NCBI GenBank assembly: GCA_009392095.1
Contig: VFHF01000219.1
Span: 1-9,703 of the forward strand
DNA: 9,703 nucleotides
Origin: SAR202 cluster bacterium
Lineage (GTDB): Bacteria; Chloroflexota; Dehalococcoidia; Lucifugimonadales; UBA3495
Reading direction: 5' to 3'
Position numbers and translations under genes: made by a program. This document shows, in pieces, positions 1 to 6,511 of this stretch. The notes under the pieces were generated by a model that searched no databases, was not told where the DNA came from, and saw nothing but the letters and a program-made list of their open reading frames with translations. Within the stretch, counting starts at the first letter, position 1. Every line of letters begins with the position of its first letter.

Positions 1-171
1 CTACGGTATTAAATTACGATTTTCTTTGGCCGAGTTATAGGTCTTTTTGCCACATTTGATTTCAACTACCGTTTCCCCATCATTGGAGATCCCGTCGAGG
101 CTCGCCCGCAGCCATGGGGTATTGATATTTTCTTCTTTTAGGTCGACTAACGAATAACTGATCAGATCCAC
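1..171 (-). pseudogene. 5'-truncated relic of a YqaJ / lambda-exonuclease-type recombination nuclease
   Basis: Reading leftward, an open frame of 56 codons runs from GTG at 171 to a TAG at positions 3-1. It encodes the core of a YqaJ-like viral recombinase (PD-(D/E)XK fold). This family digests one strand of double-stranded DNA 5'-3' for single-strand-annealing recombination, mostly in phages. The signature is 'TPWLRASLDGIS' (residues 18-29) then 'VVEIKCGKKTYNSAKE' (35-50). D26, E37 and K39 match the catalytic D, E and K of lambda exonuclease by recalled alignment. The N-terminal ~80-100 residues expected of the family are missing: a TGA lies directly before the GTG, which has no Shine-Dalgarno. 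The frame stops just after 'NLIP', where relatives continue with a Tyr-rich Q-x-Q segment, so the TAG may be a nonsense mutation. It sits 7 nt past the stop of the Fe-ADH-like gene. The family call is from motifs only; whether coding resumes left of the window cannot be seen. Confidence 0.65.
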
Positions 172-178
172 TCAGCCG

Positions 179-1363
179 CTACCATGCGTCCCGCAAAACG
201 GACATGATGGGTCCAGCGTCGCTGATGGGCTTGGGATTGGTGGCGAGGCCCCGGTCATGTAAGGTCGCAGCGGCGATCAGTTCAAGACCTTCCTCAGGTA
301 CTCCTACATCTCTTAACCGTTCTGGCAATTCAAGAGTGCGACAAAGCTGGTCGACTCCATCGGCTGCGGCCATTCCCGCATCCAGGTCAGTCATCCCAGA
401 TGTATCTATGCCCATGGCCTGGGCAATGAGGGCTTGCCGGTCAGCGGAATCGTCCAGATTGAAACGCATGGTGTGGGGAAGGAGTATGGCATTTGCTTCG
501 CCGTGAGGGACGTCATACAGACCACCCACATGGTGTGCAGTGGCGGTGTTCAATCCCAAGCCTGGCCGAGCAATCATAACCATGCACGCTGCCGACTTGG
601 CTTGCAAGAGATAGTCAATCTCTCGGCTGGAGCATCGAGGGAGATAGTCGACCAGCATTTTGATAGTATGTAGCGCCAATGCATCACCAACTGGATGGTG
701 GTCAATGGAATACACGCTCTCTACCGCGATACGCAACTGACCGATCCCGGTGGACAGCAATATGCTCATTGGGGTGGTCGCGAGGGCCTCGCCATCGATA
801 ATCACGATTTTCGGAGTCGTGCCTTCGCCAGCCAGCGATAGTTTGCGGCCAAGGGATTTGCTGGTGAAGCCTCCGCCCCCGCTTCCTACCTCAGCTCCGC
901 CAAATGTTGTTGGCACCGCGATAATTGGAATCTTTTTGTTAGGGGTCTCCGGGATAAATATCCGGTCGGGCGGCTCGAAACGAATCACATAATCAAGTAT
1001 GTCTCCGCCCTCCGCCAGAAGTACGGCAATGCCTTTGCAGGTGTCACTAGTGCTGCCACCTCCAACGGCTATGAGGGCATCCGGTTGAAGTTCTCGGGCT
1101 GTGGCGACTGCTTCTTCCAGCATCTCAACAGGAGCGTGGGGAGCAACGCCTGAATATAGCCCGATGCAGCGGTCGCCCAACGCCTTTTGCACACGCTGGA
1201 CTACGTTGGAATGTTCAAGAATCGTTGGACCGCAAACGACTAGCGCCCGCGTTGCACCCAATCTTTCCAGAGAGTTGGCAATGCCGGAAATAGCGTTGGG
1301 CGAACAGATGATATGGCGGTCGGCAGTGCTGACTTGATAGTCCAAAGGTTTTTCTAAAGTCAT
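179..1363 (-). CDS. Iron-containing alcohol dehydrogenase-fold protein (maleylacetate reductase-like) with degenerate metal site
   Basis: A 394-aa protein of the group III Fe-ADH / dehydroquinate synthase-like superfamily, cytosolic NAD(P)-dependent oxidoreductases of alcohols, aldehydes or maleylacetate. Visible features are the N-terminal nucleotide-binding half with 'GGGSTSD' (101-107) for the dinucleotide phosphates, 'PTTFGGAEVG' (151-160) in place of the usual PTTxGTGSE, and the C-terminal helical half with 'TAHHVGGLYDVPHGEANAIL' (275-294). Length is normal. I chose the ATG at 1363 because AGAGGG stands about 8 nt upstream and the family fold starts there; a start at 1420 would add 19 unrelated residues. 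Aligned by memory to FucO (D196, H200, H263, H277), three of four metal ligands are replaced: D by G208, the first H by I212 and the second by T273. H277 (FucO H267) and H287 (FucO H277) remain. The NAD site looks intact, so the protein is probably not a decayed gene but a metal-independent or re-purposed member. It is last in a three-gene leftward operon. Substrate unknown. Confidence 0.85.
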   Translation of the reverse strand: MTLEKPLDYQVSTADRHIICSPNAISGIANSLERLGATRALVVCGPTILEHSNVVQRVQKALGDRCIGLYSGVAPHAPVEMLEEAVATARELQPDALIAVGGGSTSDTCKGIAVLLAEGGDILDYVIRFEPPDRIFIPETPNKKIPIIAVPTTFGGAEVGSGGGGFTSKSLGRKLSLAGEGTTPKIVIIDGEALATTPMSILLSTGIGQLRIAVESVYSIDHHPVGDALALHTIKMLVDYLPRCSSREIDYLLQAKSAACMVMIARPGLGLNTATAHHVGGLYDVPHGEANAILLPHTMRFNLDDSADRQALIAQAMGIDTSGMTDLDAGMAAADGVDQLCRTLELPERLRDVGVPEEGLELIAAATLHDRGLATNPKPISDAGPIMSVLRDAW

Positions 1364-1456
1364 TAATTTCCCTCTTTTGAGAGCCTTTTGGGATCGGTCA
1401 TTGGCCTGGCATAAGACCAAGTATGAACTGATGAATCTCTACGTTGATCAACCGGC

Positions 1457-2794
1457 CTAAACGCTTGGTTGTCGTCCAATTAAGTCCATTATTTCGGAAA
1501 TGTCAGCCACATTTTCTAGGCCTTCGATCAGACTCACTAAACGATCGGCGTCCTGGTCGGTCAGCACACGGCCTATGCAGTCGATGACTTTGTCCATGCG
1601 TTCGTCTCGGCTCATAGGGTTCCGGGCAGACCCTCGGAAGCCTCGACATTCCGCTGCTGCGGAGCTTCCGTCTTTCAGTAGCGCAGTTACTTTTGCGTCA
1701 GCTGAGTCGTGGTTACCGGGTTCCACTTGAATCTTTCCTAATGTCTCTTCCATATCAGGCGAAAATCGACGGTCGTCGGTGAAGGTTTCGATGCCGACTT
1801 TCCCATCCAATAGCGCGGCTGCTGCGCAATATTCGATACTGAACTTTCCGTCAAGCCCACTCGCAGGCAGCGATCCAGAATGCCCTCGGCCGCCCGTGTG
1901 GACGGTTAAATTTTCAACGTCATCGGCTCGAAGGCTATGCGACTCTAGGAGGTTTAGTACGGCTTCGATAGGATTTTGCATGTGAACCTGGGCAGGGAAC
2001 CGCTTGATGTCGAATCCGGGGTCGACTAATCGGTAGGATACGCCCAACCCATTTGTTAACATTTCCCAATCCATGTTGCCATCGAAGAGAGCATCCGAAT
2101 AACCGTTGGGAGCCTCTAAGATCGAGTCGCTGCTCGTATAGCCTGCGGCGGCAAGGATGGCAGCCTCTGCTCCCATTCGGGCGGCGTTTCCGGTGTGGGT
2201 GGATTTAACCATGGTGCCAGTATTGGCAGTCAGCCCTCCAGTGCGAGACGCAGCGATGCCCATAGCCATCTGGATATGCCACGCATCTAGTCCAAGGACT
2301 TTCGCACCAGCAACGGCTCCACCCAAGGGTCCTACCAAGCCCGGGGGGTGATAGGCCGGATTCGAGAAGGCGGCGGACGCGGCCCTCAGCCGCCCTTGAA
2401 TCTCCCATCCCATGACGTATGCTTCTATGATTGCCTTGCCATTAGTAGGTCTTTCCTCTCCAAGAGCCAGCGCCGCGGGTAGGCAAGAAGACGTACCGTG
2501 AGTCGGCGGGTAACCTTGAATCTCGAAATCCAGGCAATGGCCAAAGACTCCATTCGCGAAAGCGGCGGACGGAGCGTTGGTTTTGAATCCCCATCCGACT
2601 ACCGACGATTGCGTAGATCCACCCATATCTTGGACGTAGCGACCAACTATACTCGCTAGTTCCTGAGTAGAGCCCGCCAACATGTTTGCAACTCCATCTA
2701 GGATAGCGATCTTGGCAGCCTCTACGACACAATCATCAAAATCATCGTAACGGGAGCTGGCGACAAACTCGGAAAGGGTTTTGGTTGCGTTCAT
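1457..2794 (-). CDS. MmgE/PrpD family protein (2-methylcitrate dehydratase / cis-aconitate decarboxylase fold)
   Basis: A 445-aa cytosolic member of the MmgE/PrpD/IRG1 family, whose characterised members dehydrate 2-methylcitrate, decarboxylate cis-aconitate or epimerise/dehydrate related acids. Signatures are 'ILDGVANMLAGS' (31-42), 'HCLDFEIQGYPPTHG' (86-100), 'CLPAALALGE' (104-113), 'YHPPGLVGPLGGAVAGAKVLG' in part (from 148), 'KSTHTGNAARMGAEAA' (197-212) and 'EYCAAAALLDG' (321-331). By recalled alignment to IRG1, D89, H99, H149, K197 and Y322 fall at the active-site D93, H103, H159, K207 and Y318, while T97 becomes G93. That suggests a substrate other than cis-aconitate or methylcitrate. 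Length is typical. The ATG at 2794 is preferred over 2848 because AGAGG lies 6 nt upstream and the fold starts there. It is the middle gene of a leftward operon, 78 nt after the Gfo/Idh gene and 93 nt before the Fe-ADH-like gene. No propionate-cycle partners (PrpB, PrpC) are present, so prpD is not assigned. Confidence 0.9.
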   Translation of the reverse strand: MNATKTLSEFVASSRYDDFDDCVVEAAKIAILDGVANMLAGSTQELASIVGRYVQDMGGSTQSSVVGWGFKTNAPSAAFANGVFGHCLDFEIQGYPPTHGTSSCLPAALALGEERPTNGKAIIEAYVMGWEIQGRLRAASAAFSNPAYHPPGLVGPLGGAVAGAKVLGLDAWHIQMAMGIAASRTGGLTANTGTMVKSTHTGNAARMGAEAAILAAAGYTSSDSILEAPNGYSDALFDGNMDWEMLTNGLGVSYRLVDPGFDIKRFPAQVHMQNPIEAVLNLLESHSLRADDVENLTVHTGGRGHSGSLPASGLDGKFSIEYCAAAALLDGKVGIETFTDDRRFSPDMEETLGKIQVEPGNHDSADAKVTALLKDGSSAAAECRGFRGSARNPMSRDERMDKVIDCIGRVLTDQDADRLVSLIEGLENVADISEIMDLIGRQPSV

Positions 2795-2872
2795 ACATAG
2801 CCTCTGTGGGTCTGCTCGATTAGGCGTATCGGATACTCGGCCACGCACGTTGGTCGGTAACTAAAGGTAAAC

Positions 2873-3973
2873 TTATTTTGTGTCAACTGCGATTTCTCGC
2901 CCTCGGTCCGAAGACTCCCTTATATCGTCGATGAAACGATGTAGCTCTACGGCTTCGTTGAAATCGGGCTGGCAGTCGTTACCCGAAGAGATAGATTGGC
3001 CAAACTGGTAGTACATTTGCCCCACGTTATATGGCTCTCCTTCGGGCATCCCTTCAAGCACGAACCTATATTTCCCGGGTATCTCTAAGTCCTCTAGCGT
3101 GTTTCCACCTTTTGCACCCTGAATACGAACAGCACTCGTGTTCGCAGATCCCTCTGAAGATACGATCAAGGTCCCGCCTCGTCCGTATATCTCCATGCGA
3201 TAGCCGCTTCCAACCCATGGATTGCTCGCTACGTGTACTGAGCCAACCCCGCCGTTTACGAGTTTTCCGCTGACCAAGATGTTATCTGGGGAGGTGACTT
3301 CAACTGTTTGCTCAGTGTCGACCTCAAACCATTCCTTAGATTGGTTACTCACCACTGCAGAAATATGACTGAAGTTGCCGACCACGAAACGTAACGCGTC
3401 GATCGTATGCCCACAAGCGATGGTCAAAGTGTTAGCGCCGAGGTCAACATCTCGTTGCCAGGTCCGGTCCGAGGTTCTCTCGAGGCCACCGCCATTGATG
3501 CGGCTTACGTGACAGGACATCACATCGCCAACATAACCGGACGATACCAAGTCCTTCACGAATAATATGCCCGGATTCGCACGGGCTTGAAGTCCAACCA
3601 TGTTTCGGACTCCCTTGGCCTGAGCCAAATCAGCCATCTCCTTCGCTTCGGCGGTAGTTCGCCCTAGAGGCCACTCCGTGTAGACGTGCTTCCCTGCGTT
3701 AAGAGCTGCCATAGTTGGCTCATAGTGCGCTGGGACCCTCAGGCTAACGGCTACTGCGTCTATGTCAGGATGATCTATCAACTCGTGGTAGTCGTCGAAC
3801 GCCAGTCTCGCCCCGAATTTTTGCCTGGCCTCATCGGCACTCTCTTGGCGGGTGGTGCAAACAGCGGTCAACTCGAACTCGGGACTTGCCACCACCGCTG
3901 GCAAATGTGCTCTTGGCGCCCATCCCCGGTGGATATTGGCTCCTATGATACCCAAACGTATTTTGTCGGCCAT
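2873..3973 (-). CDS. Gfo/Idh/MocA family oxidoreductase, Gal80-like subgroup
   Basis: A 366-aa NAD(P)-dependent oxidoreductase-like protein. The N-terminal Rossmann domain has 'RLGIIGANIHRGWAPRAHLP' (6-25), the mid-domain 'VAVSLRVPAHYEPTM' (74-88) and 'VYTEWPLG' (97-104), and the C-terminal domain carries 'GHTIDALRFVVGNFSHI' (188-204). The usual EKP motif is EWP (100-102), losing the lysine that normally sits at nicotinamide and substrate. EW-type motifs, the GWA-x-H-P stretch, 'LQARANP' and 'GHTIDAL' together recall yeast Gal80p, a non-catalytic or regulatory NAD-binding member. H189 and D192 sit where family catalytic His/Asp often fall. So it may be a sugar or cyclitol oxidoreductase or an NAD-dependent sensor. 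The ATG at 3973 is chosen because it begins the Rossmann strand and has AGGGGG about 5 nt upstream; a start at 4063 would add 30 unrelated residues. It heads the leftward operon and diverges from the aminopeptidase P gene. Confidence 0.88.
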   Translation of the reverse strand: MADKIRLGIIGANIHRGWAPRAHLPAVVASPEFELTAVCTTRQESADEARQKFGARLAFDDYHELIDHPDIDAVAVSLRVPAHYEPTMAALNAGKHVYTEWPLGRTTAEAKEMADLAQAKGVRNMVGLQARANPGILFVKDLVSSGYVGDVMSCHVSRINGGGLERTSDRTWQRDVDLGANTLTIACGHTIDALRFVVGNFSHISAVVSNQSKEWFEVDTEQTVEVTSPDNILVSGKLVNGGVGSVHVASNPWVGSGYRMEIYGRGGTLIVSSEGSANTSAVRIQGAKGGNTLEDLEIPGKYRFVLEGMPEGEPYNVGQMYYQFGQSISSGNDCQPDFNEAVELHRFIDDIRESSDRGREIAVDTK

Positions 3974-4120
3974 CTGTGCCCCCTGAAATTGGCGAATCTC
4001 TCCCCATCCTATCATTGATATAGTCGGGAAGTTCACCGCCTGCCGTAACGCTCGGATCGTCACAAAGATCAGCCTGTATAACCCTTTAACCCCTCCATGG
4101 ATTCTGGAGATGTACGGCGA

Positions 4121-4138
4121 ATCACGGATGTGATCACA
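4121..4138. promoter_or_regulatory. Overlapping GTGAT inverted repeats, candidate operator
   Basis: Three GTGAT-type half-sites overlap in 18 nt: ATCAC (4121-4125), GTGAT (4130-4134) and ATCAC (4133-4137). They make an ATCAC-N4-GTGAT inverted repeat and a perfect 10-bp palindrome TGTGATCACA (4129-4138). It lies between the divergent genes, 148 nt from the Gfo/Idh start and 136 nt from the aminopeptidase start. Nested dyads of this kind suit a dimeric repressor such as a GntR- or MarR-type protein. No regulator gene is in the window, so the binding protein is unknown. Confidence 0.4.
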
Positions 4139-4156
4139 GGAGTAGGCGCTTATCGA

Positions 4157-4185
4157 TTGTCCGGCCCTTTTTCAATGCGTTAATA
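4157..4185 (+). promoter_or_regulatory. Candidate sigma-70-type promoter for aminopeptidase P
   Basis: TTGTCC (4157-4162) and TTAATA (4180-4185) are spaced by exactly 17 nt, a plausible -35/-10 pair with 4/6 and 4/6 matches to consensus. Transcription would start near 4192, giving a leader of about 80 nt before the ATG at 4275. An alternative pair, TTCAAT and CTATAC, overlaps it a few nt downstream. Confidence 0.35.
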
Positions 4186-4198
4186 TAGCTTGGCTATA
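4184..4198. promoter_or_regulatory. Inverted repeat TATAGC-TTG-GCTATA over the -10/start region
   Basis: Perfect 6-bp arms TATAGC (4184-4189) and GCTATA (4193-4198) flank a 3-nt centre. The dyad overlaps the end of the proposed -10 and the likely transcription start of the plus-strand promoter, the classic position for a repressor that blocks RNA polymerase. It has no sequence relation to the GTGAT cluster about 50 nt upstream, so two regulators are possible. Confidence 0.4.
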
Positions 4199-4250
4199 CC
4201 AACGGAGAAGTACTCCAACCCTAGATATCATTGAAAGTCTAGGACGAATC

Positions 4251-4282
4251 TCCTGTAAGGATCGATGTTTCACCATGGTTGA
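4251..4282 (+). promoter_or_regulatory. Unusual translation-initiation region: hairpin-embedded SD and overlapping mini-ORF
   Basis: The only Shine-Dalgarno-like sequence before the aminopeptidase ATG (4275) is AAGGA at 4257-4261, 13 nt away, which is long. AGGA (4258-4261) pairs with TCCT (4251-4254) across a GTA loop. A nearer ATG at 4265, in another frame, encodes MFHHG and stops at the TGA 4280-4282, overlapping the start of the real gene by a few nt. This could couple translation of the gene to a leader peptide or simply reflect a weak start. Confidence 0.3.
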
Positions 4283-6095
4283 TCAGCTAACCAGCCGGCT
4301 AGATGCTCTTCACCGGCGTATGAGAGAAGCCCGGATAGACGCCTATCTGGTCCCATCGTCCGACGCTCATCTGAACGAATATGTCCCTGAATATGGCCGC
4401 AGGCGCATGGCAATAACCGGATTCAAGGGGTCGGCCGGGGACGCGATCATCTGCCCCGACGGCAACCATCTGTTCGTGGATTCCCGTTACTACCTCCAGG
4501 CTGACGACGAAGTTGATCTGAGCAAGTTCCGTGTACACAAACTCGGTTTGAGTGGCGAGCACACGCCGAGCCAATGGCTGACGGAGATGGAGAAAGAGCG
4601 AGTTAGTATACGTGTCGGGTTCGACCCGTTTTTATTGTCAATGCAAGCCCATTCTGCTTATTTGGCGGCCTTGCATTCGACGGAGTCTGAGATGGTGCCG
4701 ATCGATGCCAATCTGGTTGACGCTGTCTGGGAAGATCAACCGCTTCCACCGTCCAATTCCATTTATGCCTTGCATGAGGCTGTTACTGGAATCGGAGTGG
4801 CTGAAAAGCTCTCGAATGTTCGGAAGGAGATGGATGAAGCTGGCGCCGGCCTGTTGGTGTTGACCAAATTAGACGAGATCGCATGGGTTACCAACTTAAG
4901 AGGTAGTGACATTGCGTTCAACCCGGTGTTCGAGGCATACCTGGTCATCGACTTGGAAAGAGCGACGTGTTTCACCCGCACCGTTCCGCCTCCTGCATTG
5001 CGGCAAGCTCTGTATTCTTTGGTCGAGTTCCAACCCTACGAGGCCTACGTCGAATCGATGGGACTTGCCAGCGCCAGGGCGTTGGAAACCGTGTGGCTGG
5101 ATCCCAGCGGGACGACAGTGGCCACCCGTCTGGTTCTGAAAAGCGACCAGAAAGTACTCGAAAAGGCGAATCCCGTGGTGATGCTCAAGGCAATAAAAAA
5201 CGAAGCTGAGATCTCCGCTAGCCGGAAGGCTCACCGTCACGCTGCTGCCGCCAAGATCCGCAGTTTCAAGGTCTTGGAAGACAAAATAGCTTCTGGTCAA
5301 GCGGTAAGTGAGCTTGACTTCAGCCTTTTGCTGCACGAAGAATACGCTAGCGAAGATGGGTTCTACGATCTCAGTTTCACTACCATCGCCGCTGCAGGTG
5401 CCAATGGAGCGATAGTCCACTATGGCGATGCAGATCCTGACGTTCTACTAACAGACGGTGAGTTGTTCCTTGTCGACTCAGGCGTTCAGATGCTCGGCGG
5501 CACTACCGACGATACTCGAACCGTTATCGTTGGCACCTCCTCAGACCGTCAGAAACAGATGTACACCAAAGTCCTGCGTGGTCACATAAACCTAGCCATG
5601 CAGAGATTTCCCGAAGGCACCGGCGGCATCGCTTTGGACGCTTTGGCTAGAACCCACCTTTGGAACTCTGGACTGGATTATGGGCACGGCACAGGCCACG
5701 GCGTCGGCGCATTCTTAAACGTCCATGAAGGTCCCCAGAGAATTGCTCCCAGGGGTGTGGACGAACCCATGAGAATCGGAATGATCGTCTCCAACGAACC
5801 TGGATATTACGAAGCAGGTTGGGGAGGTGTGCGCCTAGAAAATCTATACTTGGTAGCTGCTGATGTTACATTGCCGGACCATCCAGACGGCAAGCGTTGG
5901 CTGCGCTTGGATCCTTTGACATTGATACCCTTTGACACATCCCTAATCGACTGGGGTCAGATGTCGGAATCAGAGAAAGCATGGCTTGGCGAATATCACC
6001 AGGAGGTGTGGGACAAGATCAGCCAGATGCTGGGAGATGACGACCGACGGTGGCTTTTGGAGAAGTGCCAACTTCCGGGTATTTTAATCTCATAA
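4275..6095 (+). CDS. Aminopeptidase P family metallopeptidase (Xaa-Pro aminopeptidase, M24B)
   Basis: A complete 606-aa protein with the three-part layout of the long, eukaryote-like aminopeptidase P type: a creatinase-like N-domain (about 1-135, starting 'LDALHRRMREARIDAYLVPS'), a second creatinase-like domain (about 150-310), the pita-bread M24 catalytic domain (about 315-540) and a C-terminal extension (about 545-606, with 'WLGEYHQEVWDKI'). It releases N-terminal residues from peptides with proline at position 2 in the cytosol, using two Mn or similar ions. All five metal ligands are visible: D401 ('LVDSG'), D412 ('TTDDTRT'), H475 ('HGTGHGVGAF'), E508 ('SNEPGYYE') and E522 ('RLENLY'). Their spacing follows human XPNPEP1 (D415, D426, H489, E523, E537). 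No signal peptide or membrane segment is seen. The ATG at 4275 is the only in-frame start near the family N-terminus, though its Shine-Dalgarno is poorly spaced. It ends in tandem TAA TAG. Transcribed alone between two leftward operons; probably housekeeping peptide turnover. Confidence 0.95.
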   Translation: MVDQLTSRLDALHRRMREARIDAYLVPSSDAHLNEYVPEYGRRRMAITGFKGSAGDAIICPDGNHLFVDSRYYLQADDEVDLSKFRVHKLGLSGEHTPSQWLTEMEKERVSIRVGFDPFLLSMQAHSAYLAALHSTESEMVPIDANLVDAVWEDQPLPPSNSIYALHEAVTGIGVAEKLSNVRKEMDEAGAGLLVLTKLDEIAWVTNLRGSDIAFNPVFEAYLVIDLERATCFTRTVPPPALRQALYSLVEFQPYEAYVESMGLASARALETVWLDPSGTTVATRLVLKSDQKVLEKANPVVMLKAIKNEAEISASRKAHRHAAAAKIRSFKVLEDKIASGQAVSELDFSLLLHEEYASEDGFYDLSFTTIAAAGANGAIVHYGDADPDVLLTDGELFLVDSGVQMLGGTTDDTRTVIVGTSSDRQKQMYTKVLRGHINLAMQRFPEGTGGIALDALARTHLWNSGLDYGHGTGHGVGAFLNVHEGPQRIAPRGVDEPMRIGMIVSNEPGYYEAGWGGVRLENLYLVAADVTLPDHPDGKRWLRLDPLTLIPFDTSLIDWGQMSESEKAWLGEYHQEVWDKISQMLGDDDRRWLLEKCQLPGILIS

Positions 6096-6101
6096 TAGGG
6101 C

Positions 6102-6121
6102 ATGCATCTTTTCGGATGCGT
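6102..6121. terminator. Hairpin between convergent aminopeptidase P and cupin genes
   Basis: GCATC (6104-6108) and GATGC (6115-6119) form a stem with a TTTTCG loop. One G-U and one A-U pair extend it to 7 bp, so the stem touches the cupin stop codon. It fills the 25-nt gap between two convergent genes, where a shared terminator is expected. No T-run follows on either strand, so it may be a weak or factor-assisted terminator. Confidence 0.3.
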
Positions 6122-6483
6122 CACCCCTTCGGGAGCCACGGCCCTTCTTCCAATGGCACATTCATTGAGACCCGAATCCCCTGGCCGATCCCTCGGGTGA
6201 TGTGACCATGCCCAGTGGTGTCCTGTGCGATGAGAATATCGCCCGGGTTGAGGCGCTTGATTGTCCCATCGGCCACTTCAATTTCGGAAATACCCTCCAA
6301 GTGCACGACATACTGGATGCGTGAAGCGTTGTGGTAGTCATCGACTGAAGGTGACTGGTTTTGATTCAGCCTGGTAGGGCCATCTCCGATATGCTTGATG
6401 ATTTCGGCAAATTGATCTGTGGGTACGTCAAAAAGAAGTGACTCGCCGTCTGAGCCAGGGTAGACCGTTACTATTTGTACCAT
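6121..6483 (-). CDS. Small single-domain cupin protein
   Basis: A 120-aa protein whose body is one cupin beta-barrel: 'YHNASRIQYVVHLEGISEIE' (50-69), 'GTIKRLNPGDILIAQDTTGH' (73-92), ending 'RVSMNVPLEEG'. The 'NPGD...AQDTTG.GH' stretch is typical of a family of small soluble cupins of unknown role found in many environmental bacteria. Classic cupin metal ligands are only partly present: H51, H61 and E63 occur, but motif 2 lacks the usual His two residues after PxG, with H92 and H94 lying further on. Metal binding and activity are therefore open. The ATG at 6483 is chosen because GGAGG stands 5 nt upstream; the TTG just before it at 6486 is too close to that site. It is the last gene of the right leftward operon, 61 nt after the LLM oxidoreductase, and converges on aminopeptidase P. 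It might bind or transform a product of the monooxygenase, which is inference from position. Confidence 0.8.
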   Translation of the reverse strand: MVQIVTVYPGSDGESLLFDVPTDQFAEIIKHIGDGPTRLNQNQSPSVDDYHNASRIQYVVHLEGISEIEVADGTIKRLNPGDILIAQDTTGHGHITRGIGQGIRVSMNVPLEEGPWLPKG

Positions 6484-6511
6484 CAAAGCCTCCGATTTAT
6501 GTTGTTGTTTC

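Larger units (their letters stand above)
3974..4274. promoter_or_regulatory. Divergent intergenic control region between Gfo/Idh gene and aminopeptidase P gene
   Basis: These 301 nt separate two head-to-head genes and so should hold promoters for both. I see no gene in it. It holds an overlapping group of GTGAT half-sites (4121-4138), a TCCATGGA palindrome (4094-4101) followed by TGGAG, a candidate sigma-70-type promoter for the plus strand (4157-4185), a 15-nt inverted repeat across its -10 (4184-4198), an interrupted inverted repeat CCTAGA/TCTAGG (4220-4243) and a small hairpin over the only Shine-Dalgarno-like sequence (4251-4261). For the leftward operon I found only weak candidates, such as TATACA near 4074-4080 without a good -35. 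Confidence 0.6.

Noticed and set aside
1364..1420. 19-residue N-terminal extension of the Fe-ADH-like gene (start at 1420)
   Set aside because: The downstream ATG at 1363 has a good AGAGGG site and begins the fold; the extension is basic, low in similarity and has no ribosome site.
1457..2794. Assignment as prpD of the methylcitrate cycle
   Set aside because: No prpB or prpC nearby and the IRG1 T97 position is Gly; only the family can be supported.
3974..4063. 30-residue N-terminal extension of the Gfo/Idh gene (start at 4063)
   Set aside because: The Rossmann strand starts right after ATG 3973, which has AGGGGG upstream; the extension is unlike the family.
4129..4138. TGTGATCACA as a CRP/FNR site
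   Set aside because: CRP needs TGTGA and TCACA separated by 6 nt; here the half-sites abut, so the spacing is wrong.
4896..5420. Minus-strand 174-codon open frame inside the aminopeptidase P gene
   Set aside because: It lies fully opposite a gene with all five catalytic ligands and family-like translation; its own product shows no domain and no ribosome site.
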